This document shows, piece by piece, positions 52,452 through 60,974 of a stretch of DNA of 64,000 bases (the first letter of the stretch is position 1; each line of letters opens with the position of its first letter). The stretch is from the NCBI GenBank assembly GCA_963811705.1, contig CAWESL010000007.1, forward strand, positions 186,001 through 250,000, written 5' to 3'. The notes under the pieces were generated by a model. That model was not told the origin of the DNA. It did not search any database and saw nothing but the letters and a program-made list of their open reading frames with translations. Origin of the DNA: DATJPR01 sp963811705 (GTDB taxonomy: Bacteria; Bacteroidota; Ignavibacteria; UBA10030; UBA6906). The position numbers and the translations under genes were made by a program.

Positions 52452-53048
52452 CTACGTTCGATTCGTCGAAGTTTCAGCAAGGACAAAGTGGCTGTAGACT
52501 CCGACGAAACCCGAGTCCAGGATCTTCCAGCCGTTCGATTCGAGCGTCTGTATCACCGATGCCAGGGCCACGCGATGCGCGGCTGGTGGACCAGGAGGAG
52601 AAGCCATGTCTGCACGCCAGTCGACAATTGCAAGTCTGCCATCCTGGCGGAGGACCCTCGCCGCCTCGGAAAGCACCGACGGGAGTTCATCCAGTTCATG
52701 CCAGAGATTTGCCATGAAAACCATGTCGACACTTTTCGCCTGCAGCGTTGTCGACGTTGCTGAACCCGAGACAAGCTCGACATTTGTCAGTCGCTGATAT
52801 GCATCGAGTTTTGCTTTGATCTTTCCGAGCATCGCAGATTGGAAATCGACCGCCACGACCTTCCCTCGTGAGCCGACCATCTCCGCAAACGGGATGGCGA
52901 AATACCCTGTCCCCGCTCCGATGTCCGCGACAACGGAATTTTCTTTGAGTCTGATTTTTGCAATCACATGATCCGCCGACAGCCAGGTTGGCCTGTTGGG
53001 GTCATCAAGGACATGGGCCCTGTCCGCGTGAAATGTGCGTTCGTTCAT
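52452..53048 (-). CDS. Class I SAM-dependent methyltransferase
   Basis: A 198-residue cytoplasmic protein. The AdoMet-binding motif VVADIGAGTGYFAIPFAE lies near residues 39-56, followed by KVVAVDFQSAML and MVFMANLWHELDELP. ATG 53048 is chosen because AAAGGAG lies 2 nt upstream; an earlier ATG at 53072 has no such site. Substrate unknown. It is oriented with, but separated by 235 bp from, the hydrogenase operon. Confidence 0.85.
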   Translation of the reverse strand: MNERTFHADRAHVLDDPNRPTWLSADHVIAKIRLKENSVVADIGAGTGYFAIPFAEMVGSRGKVVAVDFQSAMLGKIKAKLDAYQRLTNVELVSGSATSTTLQAKSVDMVFMANLWHELDELPSVLSEAARVLRQDGRLAIVDWRADMASPPGPPAAHRVALASVIQTLESNGWKILDSGFVGVYSHFVLAETSTNRT

Positions 53049-53156
53049 TGCTCCTTTGTGTTCCGGCTCCATCGACGCCTCTCGGTGATGATTCAGGTAT
53101 TTATGAGATGCACTGCATGAACTGAACGGGTCTCTCGATCGATGCCAACGGCCCGC

Positions 53157-54446
53157 TTAATCGAATCGATGAGGATTCAGCAGCGACACATCGTGCGATG
53201 GTTTCTCCCCACGGATCATCTCCGTCACAAGCTTCCCGGTCACCGTCGCGAGCGAAATCCCGAGCATCGCATGACCTGTGGCCGCCAGCAGGTTCGCATA
53301 TTGCCGGAACCGACCGATGTATGGCATGCCATCCGGGCTGACAGGCCGAAGACCTGCCCACAACGTTGGCTCGCCGGATCCCGTGAGGGCAACGTTCCGG
53401 AAATACCGTGGCACTGCGTCGAGGATCGCCTGGACCCGAAGGTGATTGATCGACGTACTCATTCCGGAGAGTTCCATCGTTCCCGCCAACCGAAGGCTCT
53501 CCTGAAACGGCGTGACCGCAACGCGGCGTTCCACAAGAATGTAGGGGTGGACGGGCTTCACCGGCGGGTTGCGGTAGGTGATGCTGTACCCTTTTCCGGG
53601 CTGCATGAGGATCCGGAGCCCCAGGTGTCGCGCGATCGCCGGAGACCAGGCGCCTCCTGCGAGAACAAACTCCCCGGCACGAATCTCCCCTTGCGACGTC
53701 ACAACGGACGTCACGCGATTTCCGTTCACGGCAAACGTTTGGACTTCGCACTGACGCAGGATCGTTGCGCCCGAACGCTCCAGGAAGAGAGCCATGTCAC
53801 GTACCAGCGTCGCGGGGACAAGGTGTGCGTCGCCCGGGTAGAAAACACCACCCCTTGCGCAAAAGTCGACTCCGGGATCCAGGACCTGGAGGTCTTCCCG
53901 GTTTAGAACCCGCGCCTCCATCTTCAATTCGTCAGCAAGCGCCGCTTCGTGCAAGGCCGAACGTCTCCCCGCCTCCGACTGGAAGAGCATGCAGAGTCCC
54001 TGACGGGTAAAGTGAAAATCCATTCCCGGCTCGTGCGACAGCGATTCCATAAGTCGCGATCCATCGAGAAGCAGGTCACGGAGGACGGGCATCGCCCGCC
54101 GCATCGTCTGCTCATCCGAGGACCGCCTGAACTCCCACGCCCATGCGATCAATTCCCTGCTCACCCGGGGTTTGACATAAAAAGGACTGCGGGGATTGAA
54201 CATCCATTTTACCGCCTGCCCGAACACGCCCGGTGCGGCAAGCGGAACGAAGTGACTGGGGCAAATGTATCCCGCGTTATGGAGCGAGCTCCCATGCCCC
54301 ATCTCGCCTTTGTCCACCACCGTGACGGAAGCGCCGGCCTTCAACAGATAATATGCGGCGCACAGACCGATGGCGCCGCCGCCGACAATCAAGACATCCG
54401 TTTGGCTATCCACAGACATTCCCCGACCCGATTTTGCCGAAGGCAT
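53157..54446 (-). CDS. FAD-dependent D-amino-acid (D-hydroxyproline) dehydrogenase
   Basis: A flavoprotein of about 429 residues related to D-amino-acid dehydrogenase/glycine oxidase. The dinucleotide-binding motif DVLIVGGGAIGLCAAYYLL is near the N-terminus. SLHNAGYICPSHFVPL and GLRPVSPDGMPYIGR are typical of hydroxyproline-linked members. It would oxidise cis-4-hydroxy-D-proline to pyrroline-4-hydroxy-2-carboxylate. ATG 54446 lies one base after the epimerase stop; ATG 54419 is an alternative. It is the last gene of the hydroxyproline operon. Confidence 0.85.
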   Translation of the reverse strand: MPSAKSGRGMSVDSQTDVLIVGGGAIGLCAAYYLLKAGASVTVVDKGEMGHGSSLHNAGYICPSHFVPLAAPGVFGQAVKWMFNPRSPFYVKPRVSRELIAWAWEFRRSSDEQTMRRAMPVLRDLLLDGSRLMESLSHEPGMDFHFTRQGLCMLFQSEAGRRSALHEAALADELKMEARVLNREDLQVLDPGVDFCARGGVFYPGDAHLVPATLVRDMALFLERSGATILRQCEVQTFAVNGNRVTSVVTSQGEIRAGEFVLAGGAWSPAIARHLGLRILMQPGKGYSITYRNPPVKPVHPYILVERRVAVTPFQESLRLAGTMELSGMSTSINHLRVQAILDAVPRYFRNVALTGSGEPTLWAGLRPVSPDGMPYIGRFRQYANLLAATGHAMLGISLATVTGKLVTEMIRGEKPSHDVSLLNPHRFD

Positions 54447-54447
54447 A

Positions 54448-55449
54448 TCACTGCACCTGAAATCCGTGGGCATACGGGTCGCGGTCGTCGATAAAGATCG
54501 TATTGAATCCTGTGACGCGCGCCCATCCTTCGATGCTCGGGATGATTCCGTCTTTTTCTCCGACCCTGACAAGATCCTCGACGCGTCCGGTGAACAGGCT
54601 TCCGATGATGCTCTCGTGGATGAACTGATCCCCCTTCTTCAGGCGTCCTTTCGCCGTCAACTGCGCAAGCCGGGCTGACGTCCCCGTGCCGCAGGGGGAT
54701 CGGTCGATGGCGTTGTCGCCATAGAATACGGCGTTCCGCCCATCGGCCTGAGGATGCCGCGGCTTCCCCGTCCACTGGACATGACTGCACCCTCGGATGG
54801 TTGGATTGTGAGGATGCACAAAAGAATATTTCGCGTTAATCTCCCGGCGGACGACGGGACTGAGCCGAAGCACATCCGAGGCAGTCAGCTGGTCCAGGCT
54901 GTTGAACCCGTCGCGCGGATCGACAATCGCGTAGAAATTCCCTCCGTACGCGACATCGAAGTGCAGTGGACCGAGGCCGGGAACATCGACGGTCAGATCG
55001 GAGGAATCAAGATAGGATGGAACGTTGCGCAATCGAACGGATTCGACGAAGCCATGCTCCTCCCGGTATTCGGCCTCGACGACCCCGGCGGGCACTTCGA
55101 GTCGGAGACGGCCGGGCGTTCGCGGCTTCACCAGTCCGTGTTCGATCATCACGACCACCGTCCCGATGGTCCCATGTCCGCACATCGGCAGACACCCGCT
55201 CGTCTCGATGAAAAGGAGAGCGGCGTCAGTATCGTCGCGGATCGGGTCGTAGAGAATGCTCCCGGACATCATGGCATGGCCGCGGGGCTCGAACATGAGG
55301 CCCGTTCGAATCCAATCATACTCGGCAAGGAAATGCTGACGCCGCTCGCTCATTGTCGCGCCGTGAAGCGTCGGCGCGCCGCCGGCGACGACGCGCACCG
55401 GGTTTCCGCAGGTGTGGGCATCGATGCAGAGAAACGTGTTCCGCGCCAT
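54448..55449 (-). CDS. 4-hydroxyproline epimerase (proline racemase family)
   Basis: A 333-residue cofactor-independent enzyme converting trans-4-hydroxy-L-proline to cis-4-hydroxy-D-proline. Both catalytic cysteines are present: LPMCGHGTIG and SPCGTGTSARL. The N-terminus CIDAHTCGNPVRVV is characteristic. ATG 55449 is used with GGAGG upstream; a longer open frame ahead overlaps the aldehyde dehydrogenase gene. The context of deaminase, semialdehyde dehydrogenase and D-amino-acid dehydrogenase supports hydroxyproline over proline. Confidence 0.9.
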   Translation of the reverse strand: MARNTFLCIDAHTCGNPVRVVAGGAPTLHGATMSERRQHFLAEYDWIRTGLMFEPRGHAMMSGSILYDPIRDDTDAALLFIETSGCLPMCGHGTIGTVVVMIEHGLVKPRTPGRLRLEVPAGVVEAEYREEHGFVESVRLRNVPSYLDSSDLTVDVPGLGPLHFDVAYGGNFYAIVDPRDGFNSLDQLTASDVLRLSPVVRREINAKYSFVHPHNPTIRGCSHVQWTGKPRHPQADGRNAVFYGDNAIDRSPCGTGTSARLAQLTAKGRLKKGDQFIHESIIGSLFTGRVEDLVRVGEKDGIIPSIEGWARVTGFNTIFIDDRDPYAHGFQVQ

Positions 55450-55502
55450 GGTCGTGTTTCCGCCTCCGTGACACCGTTGGATGGTTTGCGATTGCACACC
55501 CG

Positions 55503-56936
55503 TCAGCCGGGAGCCGTGTAGCAGGTCTTGACCGACGTGTAGAATTCGATCGCATACCTTCCCTGCTCCCGAGTGCCGTAACTCGATCCTTTGCGCCCCC
55601 CGAACGGAACATGGTAATCGACCCCGGCGGTCGGGAGGTTCACCATCACCATCCCCGCTCCCGCATGGTCCCGGAAATGACTCGCATGCTTCAACGACGT
55701 CGTGCAAATCCCCGCCGAAAGGCCGAACCGCGTATCGTTGGCGGCGGCGAGCGCCTCCTCGTAGTCCTTTACCGCAACGATCGCCGCAACCGGGCCAAAG
55801 ACCTCCTCGCGGTTGATCCGCATGGCATTCGTTGTCTCGGTGATCAAGGCAGGTGACATGTAGAATCCTTTCTTCCGCCGCACGAGGCGCTCACCGCCAA
55901 ACGCCAGCCGCCCTCCCTCCTTCTGCGCAACGGCTACATATTCCAGGTCTTTCTCCAGTTGTGCCGCGTCGACAACAGGGCCCATCTCGGTCCCTTCCGC
56001 GAGCGCATCGTCCACCTTCAGGGCGCGAAGTCGGTCGACGACGGCCTTTTCAAACCGCGAACGAATCCCGGAGGTGACGATGATCCGGCTCGACGCGGTG
56101 CAGCGTTGACCGGTCGAAAAGTACGAGCCGTTGACGGCGGCATTGACGGCGACATCGAGATCAGTGTCATCCAGAACCACGAGGGGGTTTTTCCCTCCCA
56201 TCTCCAGCTGCACCCGTTTCATCCCTGCTCCGCATTGTGCGGCGATCTGTCGGCCGATTTCCACCGAGCCCGTGAAACTGATCCCATCAACCGCGGGGTG
56301 AGAAACGAGGGCTTTCCCGACCGTCCCGCCGGAACCCATCACAAGGTTGAAGACGCCGTGAGGGAGTCCCGATCGCAAAATGATCTCGGCAAGCGCCCAG
56401 GAGCAACCCGGAGCGAGTTCGGCCGGTTTGAACACGACGGCATTTCCAAAAGCAAGCGCCGGTGCGATTTTCCATGACGGAATCGCAATGGGATAATTCC
56501 AGGGCGCAATCAGGCCGACGATCCCCAGCGGATGCCGCAAGACATCGATGTCGATTCCGGGACGAACGGATTTCAGATGATCGCCCGGTTGCCGGAGCGC
56601 CTCTCCCGCAAAGAATTTGAAAATGTATCCTGCACGAACAACCTCGCCGATCGCTTCCGGCAGAATCTTCCCCTCCTCTCTCGCCAGCAATGTGCCCAAC
56701 TCGGCCTTGCGCGTGAGGATCTCGGTGCCAATCGTGTCCAGGACATCGAACCGCTGCTGTGGTGTACTCGACGCCCACCCCCGTGCGGCGCGTTCTGCGG
56801 CCTCGACCGCGAGGTGAACCTGTTCCGCGTCGCCCTGTGCGTACGTCCCGATGATGTCGTCGGTGTCCGACGGGTTGACATTCGGGCGTTCACTTCCCGA
56901 TTCCACCCATGCCCCGCCGATGAGATTCTTGAACAT
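55503..56936 (-). CDS. 2-oxoglutarate semialdehyde dehydrogenase (aldehyde dehydrogenase family)
   Basis: A 477-residue NAD(P)-dependent enzyme. Motifs: APWNYPIAIPSWKIAPAL, GNAVVFKPAELAPG, FTGSVEIGR, catalytic Glu in LEMGGKNP and catalytic Cys in STGQRCTAS. It would oxidise 2,5-dioxopentanoate to 2-oxoglutarate, the last step of hydroxyproline degradation. It starts 3 bp after the deaminase stop. The family alone allows other aldehydes; the operon makes this substrate likely. Confidence 0.9.
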   Translation of the reverse strand: MFKNLIGGAWVESGSERPNVNPSDTDDIIGTYAQGDAEQVHLAVEAAERAARGWASSTPQQRFDVLDTIGTEILTRKAELGTLLAREEGKILPEAIGEVVRAGYIFKFFAGEALRQPGDHLKSVRPGIDIDVLRHPLGIVGLIAPWNYPIAIPSWKIAPALAFGNAVVFKPAELAPGCSWALAEIILRSGLPHGVFNLVMGSGGTVGKALVSHPAVDGISFTGSVEIGRQIAAQCGAGMKRVQLEMGGKNPLVVLDDTDLDVAVNAAVNGSYFSTGQRCTASSRIIVTSGIRSRFEKAVVDRLRALKVDDALAEGTEMGPVVDAAQLEKDLEYVAVAQKEGGRLAFGGERLVRRKKGFYMSPALITETTNAMRINREEVFGPVAAIVAVKDYEEALAAANDTRFGLSAGICTTSLKHASHFRDHAGAGMVMVNLPTAGVDYHVPFGGRKGSSYGTREQGRYAIEFYTSVKTCYTAPG

Positions 56937-56939
56937 GGG

Positions 56940-57875
56940 CTACCTCCTTGGAAGTTCGATTTCCGGCAACGCCGGGCGGGATGCTAGCGCATTCTGCACC
57001 AGCCCCTCGATATGGCGACGTTCTTCGCCGGTCAGAACGAGGCGCGGCGCCCGCACAAATTCAGTCCCGACACCGATAAGGGATTCGACCAGCTTGATGT
57101 AGTGAACAAATTTGATTGACGCATCGAGATGGAGCAACGGCATGAACCAACGGTACAGAGGGAGCGCCTCATCGATCCGCCCGGCCTGCACAAGACGGAA
57201 TAACGCGACCGCTTCCCGGGGAAACGCGCAGACCAGACCGGCAACCCACCCGACAGCACCAAGGATGATGCTTTCGAGGGCAAGATCGTCCACGCCGATG
57301 AACAGCTCATAGCGATCGCCGACCAGATTTCGGATGTCAGTCAGCCGGCGGACGTTCTCGGAGGACTCCTTTATCGCGACAAACCGGGGTTCGTCAGCAA
57401 GCTCTGCAAACATCTCAGGAGTAACATCGACGCGGTAGGCAACGGGGTTATTATAGAGCATGATCGGCAATCCGGAGGCGGCGGCTATTGCCCTGAGATG
57501 GGCGATGGTTTCTTGCCGGTCGGACACGTATTGCATCGGGGGAAGAGCCATAAAGCCACTGAGTCCCAGCGTGGATGCCTGATCGACAAACCGGCACGCG
57601 CGTGCTGTGCTGCTCTCGGCGACTCCCGAAAGGACCGGGATTTTCCCGCCAGCAACTTCAACTGCGATTTTCACCAGTTCAAGTTTCTCTTCGGGTTCCA
57701 GTGCCCCATTTTCACCGAGGGAACCGTTCACGACGAGTCCATCGACGCCGCTGTTTACTTGCCAGGCGTAGTGCTTTTTGAGCGCCTCCACGTCCAGAGA
57801 TCCGTCGCGTCGGAACTTCGTTGTCAGCGCGGGGAATACCCCGGTCCAACGGGGCTGCGGAATTGTTGGAGACAT
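56940..57875 (-). CDS. Dihydrodipicolinate synthase-family pyrroline-4-hydroxy-2-carboxylate deaminase
   Basis: A 311-residue (beta/alpha)8 lyase. VNGSLGENGALEPEEKLELV, MLYNNPVAYRVDV with the family tyrosine, and AIKESSENVRR with the Schiff-base lysine mark the fold. In hydroxyproline operons this protein removes ammonia and water to form 2-oxoglutarate semialdehyde. It is the first gene of the operon, divergent from a broken T9SS gene 29 bp away. Confidence 0.88.
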   Translation of the reverse strand: MSPTIPQPRWTGVFPALTTKFRRDGSLDVEALKKHYAWQVNSGVDGLVVNGSLGENGALEPEEKLELVKIAVEVAGGKIPVLSGVAESSTARACRFVDQASTLGLSGFMALPPMQYVSDRQETIAHLRAIAAASGLPIMLYNNPVAYRVDVTPEMFAELADEPRFVAIKESSENVRRLTDIRNLVGDRYELFIGVDDLALESIILGAVGWVAGLVCAFPREAVALFRLVQAGRIDEALPLYRWFMPLLHLDASIKFVHYIKLVESLIGVGTEFVRAPRLVLTGEERRHIEGLVQNALASRPALPEIELPRR

Positions 57876-57904
57876 GCATGTGTTCCTTTGGCTGAGGACG
57901 TCTC

Positions 57905-58683
57905 ATGAAAGATACGTACCGGGGGATTTTGATGGTTGTCCTGACAGCCCTCATAGCTGCAGGGACGGCGCCCGCCCAATGGGTGAACACCAACGCGCCG
58001 AACGGAGTTCAGAATAAGACGTCATTCTTCGCGACAAGCTCTGCACTATACGTGACGTGTAATGCCGGGATCTTTCGGACCACGGATTTCGGCGCGACTT
58101 GGGCTCCATGCGATTCCGGGCTCATGTCGCTCTTCGAGAATTGCAGGGACCTTTACGCTCGGAACATTCCGCGCGAACGACCCGGCAGGGTTCTGGACCA
58201 TGGCCGGAACCGGATTCTTCTGAAATGACGGCGTATGGCATCAACAACCTGCAACTGGACAAGAACGATTTCTATGCCGGGACCGGTGGCGGAGTTTATC
58301 GATCAACGGCAACAATCTCTTCGCTGCTGTGTACGGATCAGTTGTTACCTCCATCCCCGCTGCAAACGATCACGTTCCATCCGGATTCGTCCTGTCGCAA
58401 CACTATCCGAATCCCCGCCCGCCTGACTAAGCATGGGCCCAGGGCAGGCGGTCGGGCGGGCGTTCAATCCAAAAACAGTCATCGGCGGACAGGGGACAGT
58501 GAGGTTCGGCTCGAGGTATTCGACATCCTCGGACGCAAAGTGGCGACCATTGCTAATGGCAGGTACTCGGCGGGGAAATATACGTTTGCCTTTGACGGGA
58601 CGAACCTTGCGAGTGGGGTGTACCTTTGCAGACTCACAGCAGGTTCATACTCTGCTCTTCGGACGATGTTGTTGATCCGTTGA
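57905..58683 (+). pseudogene. Broken secreted protein with T9SS sorting domain
   Basis: It begins with a signal peptide (GILMVVLTALIAAGTAPAQW) and a repeat-like stretch (GIFRTTDFGATWAPCDSG), stopping at 58228. Other frames continue the protein: NNLQLDKNDFYAGTGGGVYR, then YPNP, and VFDILGRKVATIANGRYSAG to LRTMLLIR at 58683. The T9SS motif is split: the usual YPNPFNP is interrupted by about 50 bases of GC-rich sequence. At least two frame changes are needed, so the gene is not functional as written. The sorting domain closely resembles that of the esterase at 29.7 kb. Confidence 0.75.
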
Positions 58684-58689
58684 TGGGAG

Positions 58690-58815
58690 CATGCTTCTTT
58701 CCCATTGCCTCAGAGTCACAAAGTCCCCGAGTCCCGTCATCTTCGGGCTCACGTTCCTTGACGCTGACAGAACTAAGAATTCCGAATTCTTCATTCTTCA
58801 TTCCTCCGGCCCCGT
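58690..58815 (-). repeat. Dispersed intergenic repeat, copy downstream of the broken T9SS gene
   Basis: On the minus strand it reads GGCCGGAGGAATGAAGAATG, GAATTCGGAATTCTTAGTTC, then GACTCGGGGACTTTGTGACT. This aligns with the block at 29522-29645. In both places it directly follows a T9SS-domain gene and keeps the same orientation relative to it. Confidence 0.75.
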
Positions 58816-58824
58816 CTATTCCCC

Positions 58825-59241
58825 TCACGGGTTCACTACGGTCTTGTCGTGATAGCCGCCCTGGGCGTCATACCACCAGAGGTAGTACACTGCCTGGTCA
58901 TATTCATTGTGATTTTGAATCTCCGTAAAGAGGATGGTAACGCGGCGCGCCTCATTCGACTCCAGCATTCCGATTCCCACCCCGGATTCATCGACAATGA
59001 GATTCCCGCTCTTCAACTTCACGCTGCAATTCACATCGATGGCAGTGCCGCCGGACCCGGAATTTGCCACCGTCATGTCGACTTCGGCGAATGCTCCGGG
59101 GGCTGCATTGTAACGATGGACGTCCGAGATCGAACAATCCGGAGGATCAAACAGAACACCGAGGGCTGAGTCGGGGCTGCATCCCACGAGCGCTGTGGCT
59201 GAAAGAACGCCGACGATGAGTGGTACCTTCAGGGAGTTCAT
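58825..59241 (-). CDS. Hypothetical lipoprotein, 138 residues
   Basis: A type II signal peptide ends at the lipobox LVGC near residue 21. The mature part looks like a small beta-sandwich (FAEVDMTVANSGSGGTAID, VNCSVKLKSGNLIVDESG), similar in character to the FxLYD-like extracellular modules. No family assigned firmly. It stands alone. Confidence 0.7.
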   Translation of the reverse strand: MNSLKVPLIVGVLSATALVGCSPDSALGVLFDPPDCSISDVHRYNAAPGAFAEVDMTVANSGSGGTAIDVNCSVKLKSGNLIVDESGVGIGMLESNEARRVTILFTEIQNHNEYDQAVYYLWWYDAQGGYHDKTVVNP

Positions 59242-59492
59242 GGTGCCTCCTGATATTCTATTGACTAACGGGCAAAACCGATGCCAGATATTTCGCCGGA
59301 CAATTCTAACATTATGCAGTCCAGGAACGATTCAACGTCTTTGTGACTAGACGGAATCCGAAGGGTTGATCAGATTACTCGACACCATCGATGCGACAAA
59401 GCGATGTCAACGCAATCCAGATTTGATTACCTTTATCGTGCAGGGTCATGAGTGAAGCATTGAGACAAGCACAATCGAAATAGGAAGACATT

Positions 59493-60530
59493 ATGAAAGC
59501 GATGGTTTTGCGTGCCATTGCGGATATTGAAAAAGAACATCAGCCACTTGCACTGGAGGATGTCCCCGCGCCAACTCCGGCCGGCGACGAAATCCTCGTC
59601 AAAGTTGCCGTCTGTGCAGTGTGCCACACCGAACTGGACGAAATTGAAGGGAGGATGCCGCCCACCCGATTGCCGATTATCCCCGGGCATCAGGCAGTGG
59701 GAAAGATCGTTGAGATGGGAAAGAGCGTGAGCGGGTTTTCGGAAGGAGACCGTGTGGGTGTCGCATGGATTTTCTCTGCATGCGGAACCTGCAGCTTTTG
59801 CCTGGAGGGGCGCGAGAACTTGTGCGAGAATTTCAGGGCGACGGGCCGGGATGCGAATGGCGGGTACGCCGAGTACATGGTGGTTCCGGGGTTGTTCGCC
59901 CACCGGATTCCCGATGCCTTTTCTGATGTCGAGGCGGCTCCCCTCCTCTGCGCGGGAGCGATAGGTTATCGCTCCCTCTCGCTGACAGGCCTCTCCGACG
60001 GAGAAAACCTCGGCCTCACGGGGTTCGGTGCATCGGGACACCTCGTGATGAAGCTGGTCCGGAATCGGTATCCGAACAGCAACGTCTTCGTCTTTGCACG
60101 CGGAGAAACTGAACAGGCGTTCGCACGCAGCCTCGGTGCCGCGTGGGCCGGCGACATCACGGATTCCTCCCCGGAGAAACTCCACAGCATCATCGACACA
60201 ACGCCCGCATGGAAAACGGTCGTTGCATCACTCAGGAACCTTCGGCCGGGGGGACGTCTGGTAATCAATGCGATCCGAAAAGAAGAAAAGGACAAGGAAG
60301 AACTCATCAGTCTCGACTACCCTGTCCATCTATGGATGGAAAAGGAAGTAAAGAGTGTCGCCAACGTAACTCGGAACGATGTGAGAGAATTTCTGCAGAT
60401 CGCTTCCGCGATTCGACTGAAACCTGAAATCGAGGAGTTTCCGCTGCCTGATGCAAACCGGGCACTCCTCGAGCTCAGGCAACGGAGAATCCGTGGAGCA
60501 AAGGTCCTGCGCATTGCAGACGGGCATTGA
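59493..60530 (+). CDS. Zinc-dependent alcohol dehydrogenase
   Basis: A 345-residue medium-chain dehydrogenase. Catalytic zinc ligands are in VCAVCHTELDEIEG and PGHQAVG; the structural zinc cysteines are in ACGTCSFCLEGRENLC. The cofactor motif is LTGFGASGHLVMKL. It resembles AdhA-type enzymes that interconvert short alcohols and aldehydes. GGAAG lies 6 nt before ATG 59493. It stands alone. Confidence 0.9.
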   Translation: MKAMVLRAIADIEKEHQPLALEDVPAPTPAGDEILVKVAVCAVCHTELDEIEGRMPPTRLPIIPGHQAVGKIVEMGKSVSGFSEGDRVGVAWIFSACGTCSFCLEGRENLCENFRATGRDANGGYAEYMVVPGLFAHRIPDAFSDVEAAPLLCAGAIGYRSLSLTGLSDGENLGLTGFGASGHLVMKLVRNRYPNSNVFVFARGETEQAFARSLGAAWAGDITDSSPEKLHSIIDTTPAWKTVVASLRNLRPGGRLVINAIRKEEKDKEELISLDYPVHLWMEKEVKSVANVTRNDVREFLQIASAIRLKPEIEEFPLPDANRALLELRQRRIRGAKVLRIADGH

Positions 60531-60974
60531 TGCGGCACAAACACCTGTAACGAATCCCGGTCGGACCGGGCTGTTATGGACCCCCAGTTGTAGAATATCG
60601 CGCACTCTCGTTCACGCGTCGATGCCTCTCCGGCCCTCCTGCCTTCTCCCCTTCGATCACCACCGTGAAGAATCGCCCGTTTTTCACGGGGGTCCCAACG
60701 CCTCTCGGCTGGGCAGTTCCTGGATTGACACCAATCGCTGGTGCCCGGCTATCTGGCACCCGTCTTGCAACTACGGTCTTGCTACGGATTCCTCTGGCGA
60801 GTCGCCGAACCGTGAGGCCGAAAATACGGTCTCACGCCGGGTACGTGCTGATGCAGGTCTTCTTCCTTCGGACTCTCTGTCCCGCAACGTTGCCGGGTAC
60901 ACCATTCGCGAATAGGTTCCATGCACTGGAATTCGATGCGCAACGAATCATCCACGAGTCGGAAAGTCCATACC
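60531..60974. other. Intergenic region with hairpin and sigma-54-like promoter
   Basis: About 440 bp. Near the start CCCGGT-CGG-ACCGGG (60556-60570) may terminate the dehydrogenase gene. A -24/-12 type promoter lies at 60754-60769. Short open frames across the region resemble nothing known. Confidence 0.5.
60754..60769 (+). promoter_or_regulatory. Sigma-54-type promoter of the LamG/T9SS gene
   Basis: TGGCAC-N5-TTGCA matches the sigma-54 consensus at both the -24 GG and -12 GC positions with the required 10-bp spacing. It lies 206 bp ahead of the start codon at 60975. No enhancer-binding activator gene is near. Confidence 0.55.

Noticed and set aside
53101..53751. Open frame of 216 codons in another frame of the D-hydroxyproline dehydrogenase gene
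   Set aside because: It lies inside the flavoprotein gene, is Arg/Cys/Ser-rich and shows no domain.
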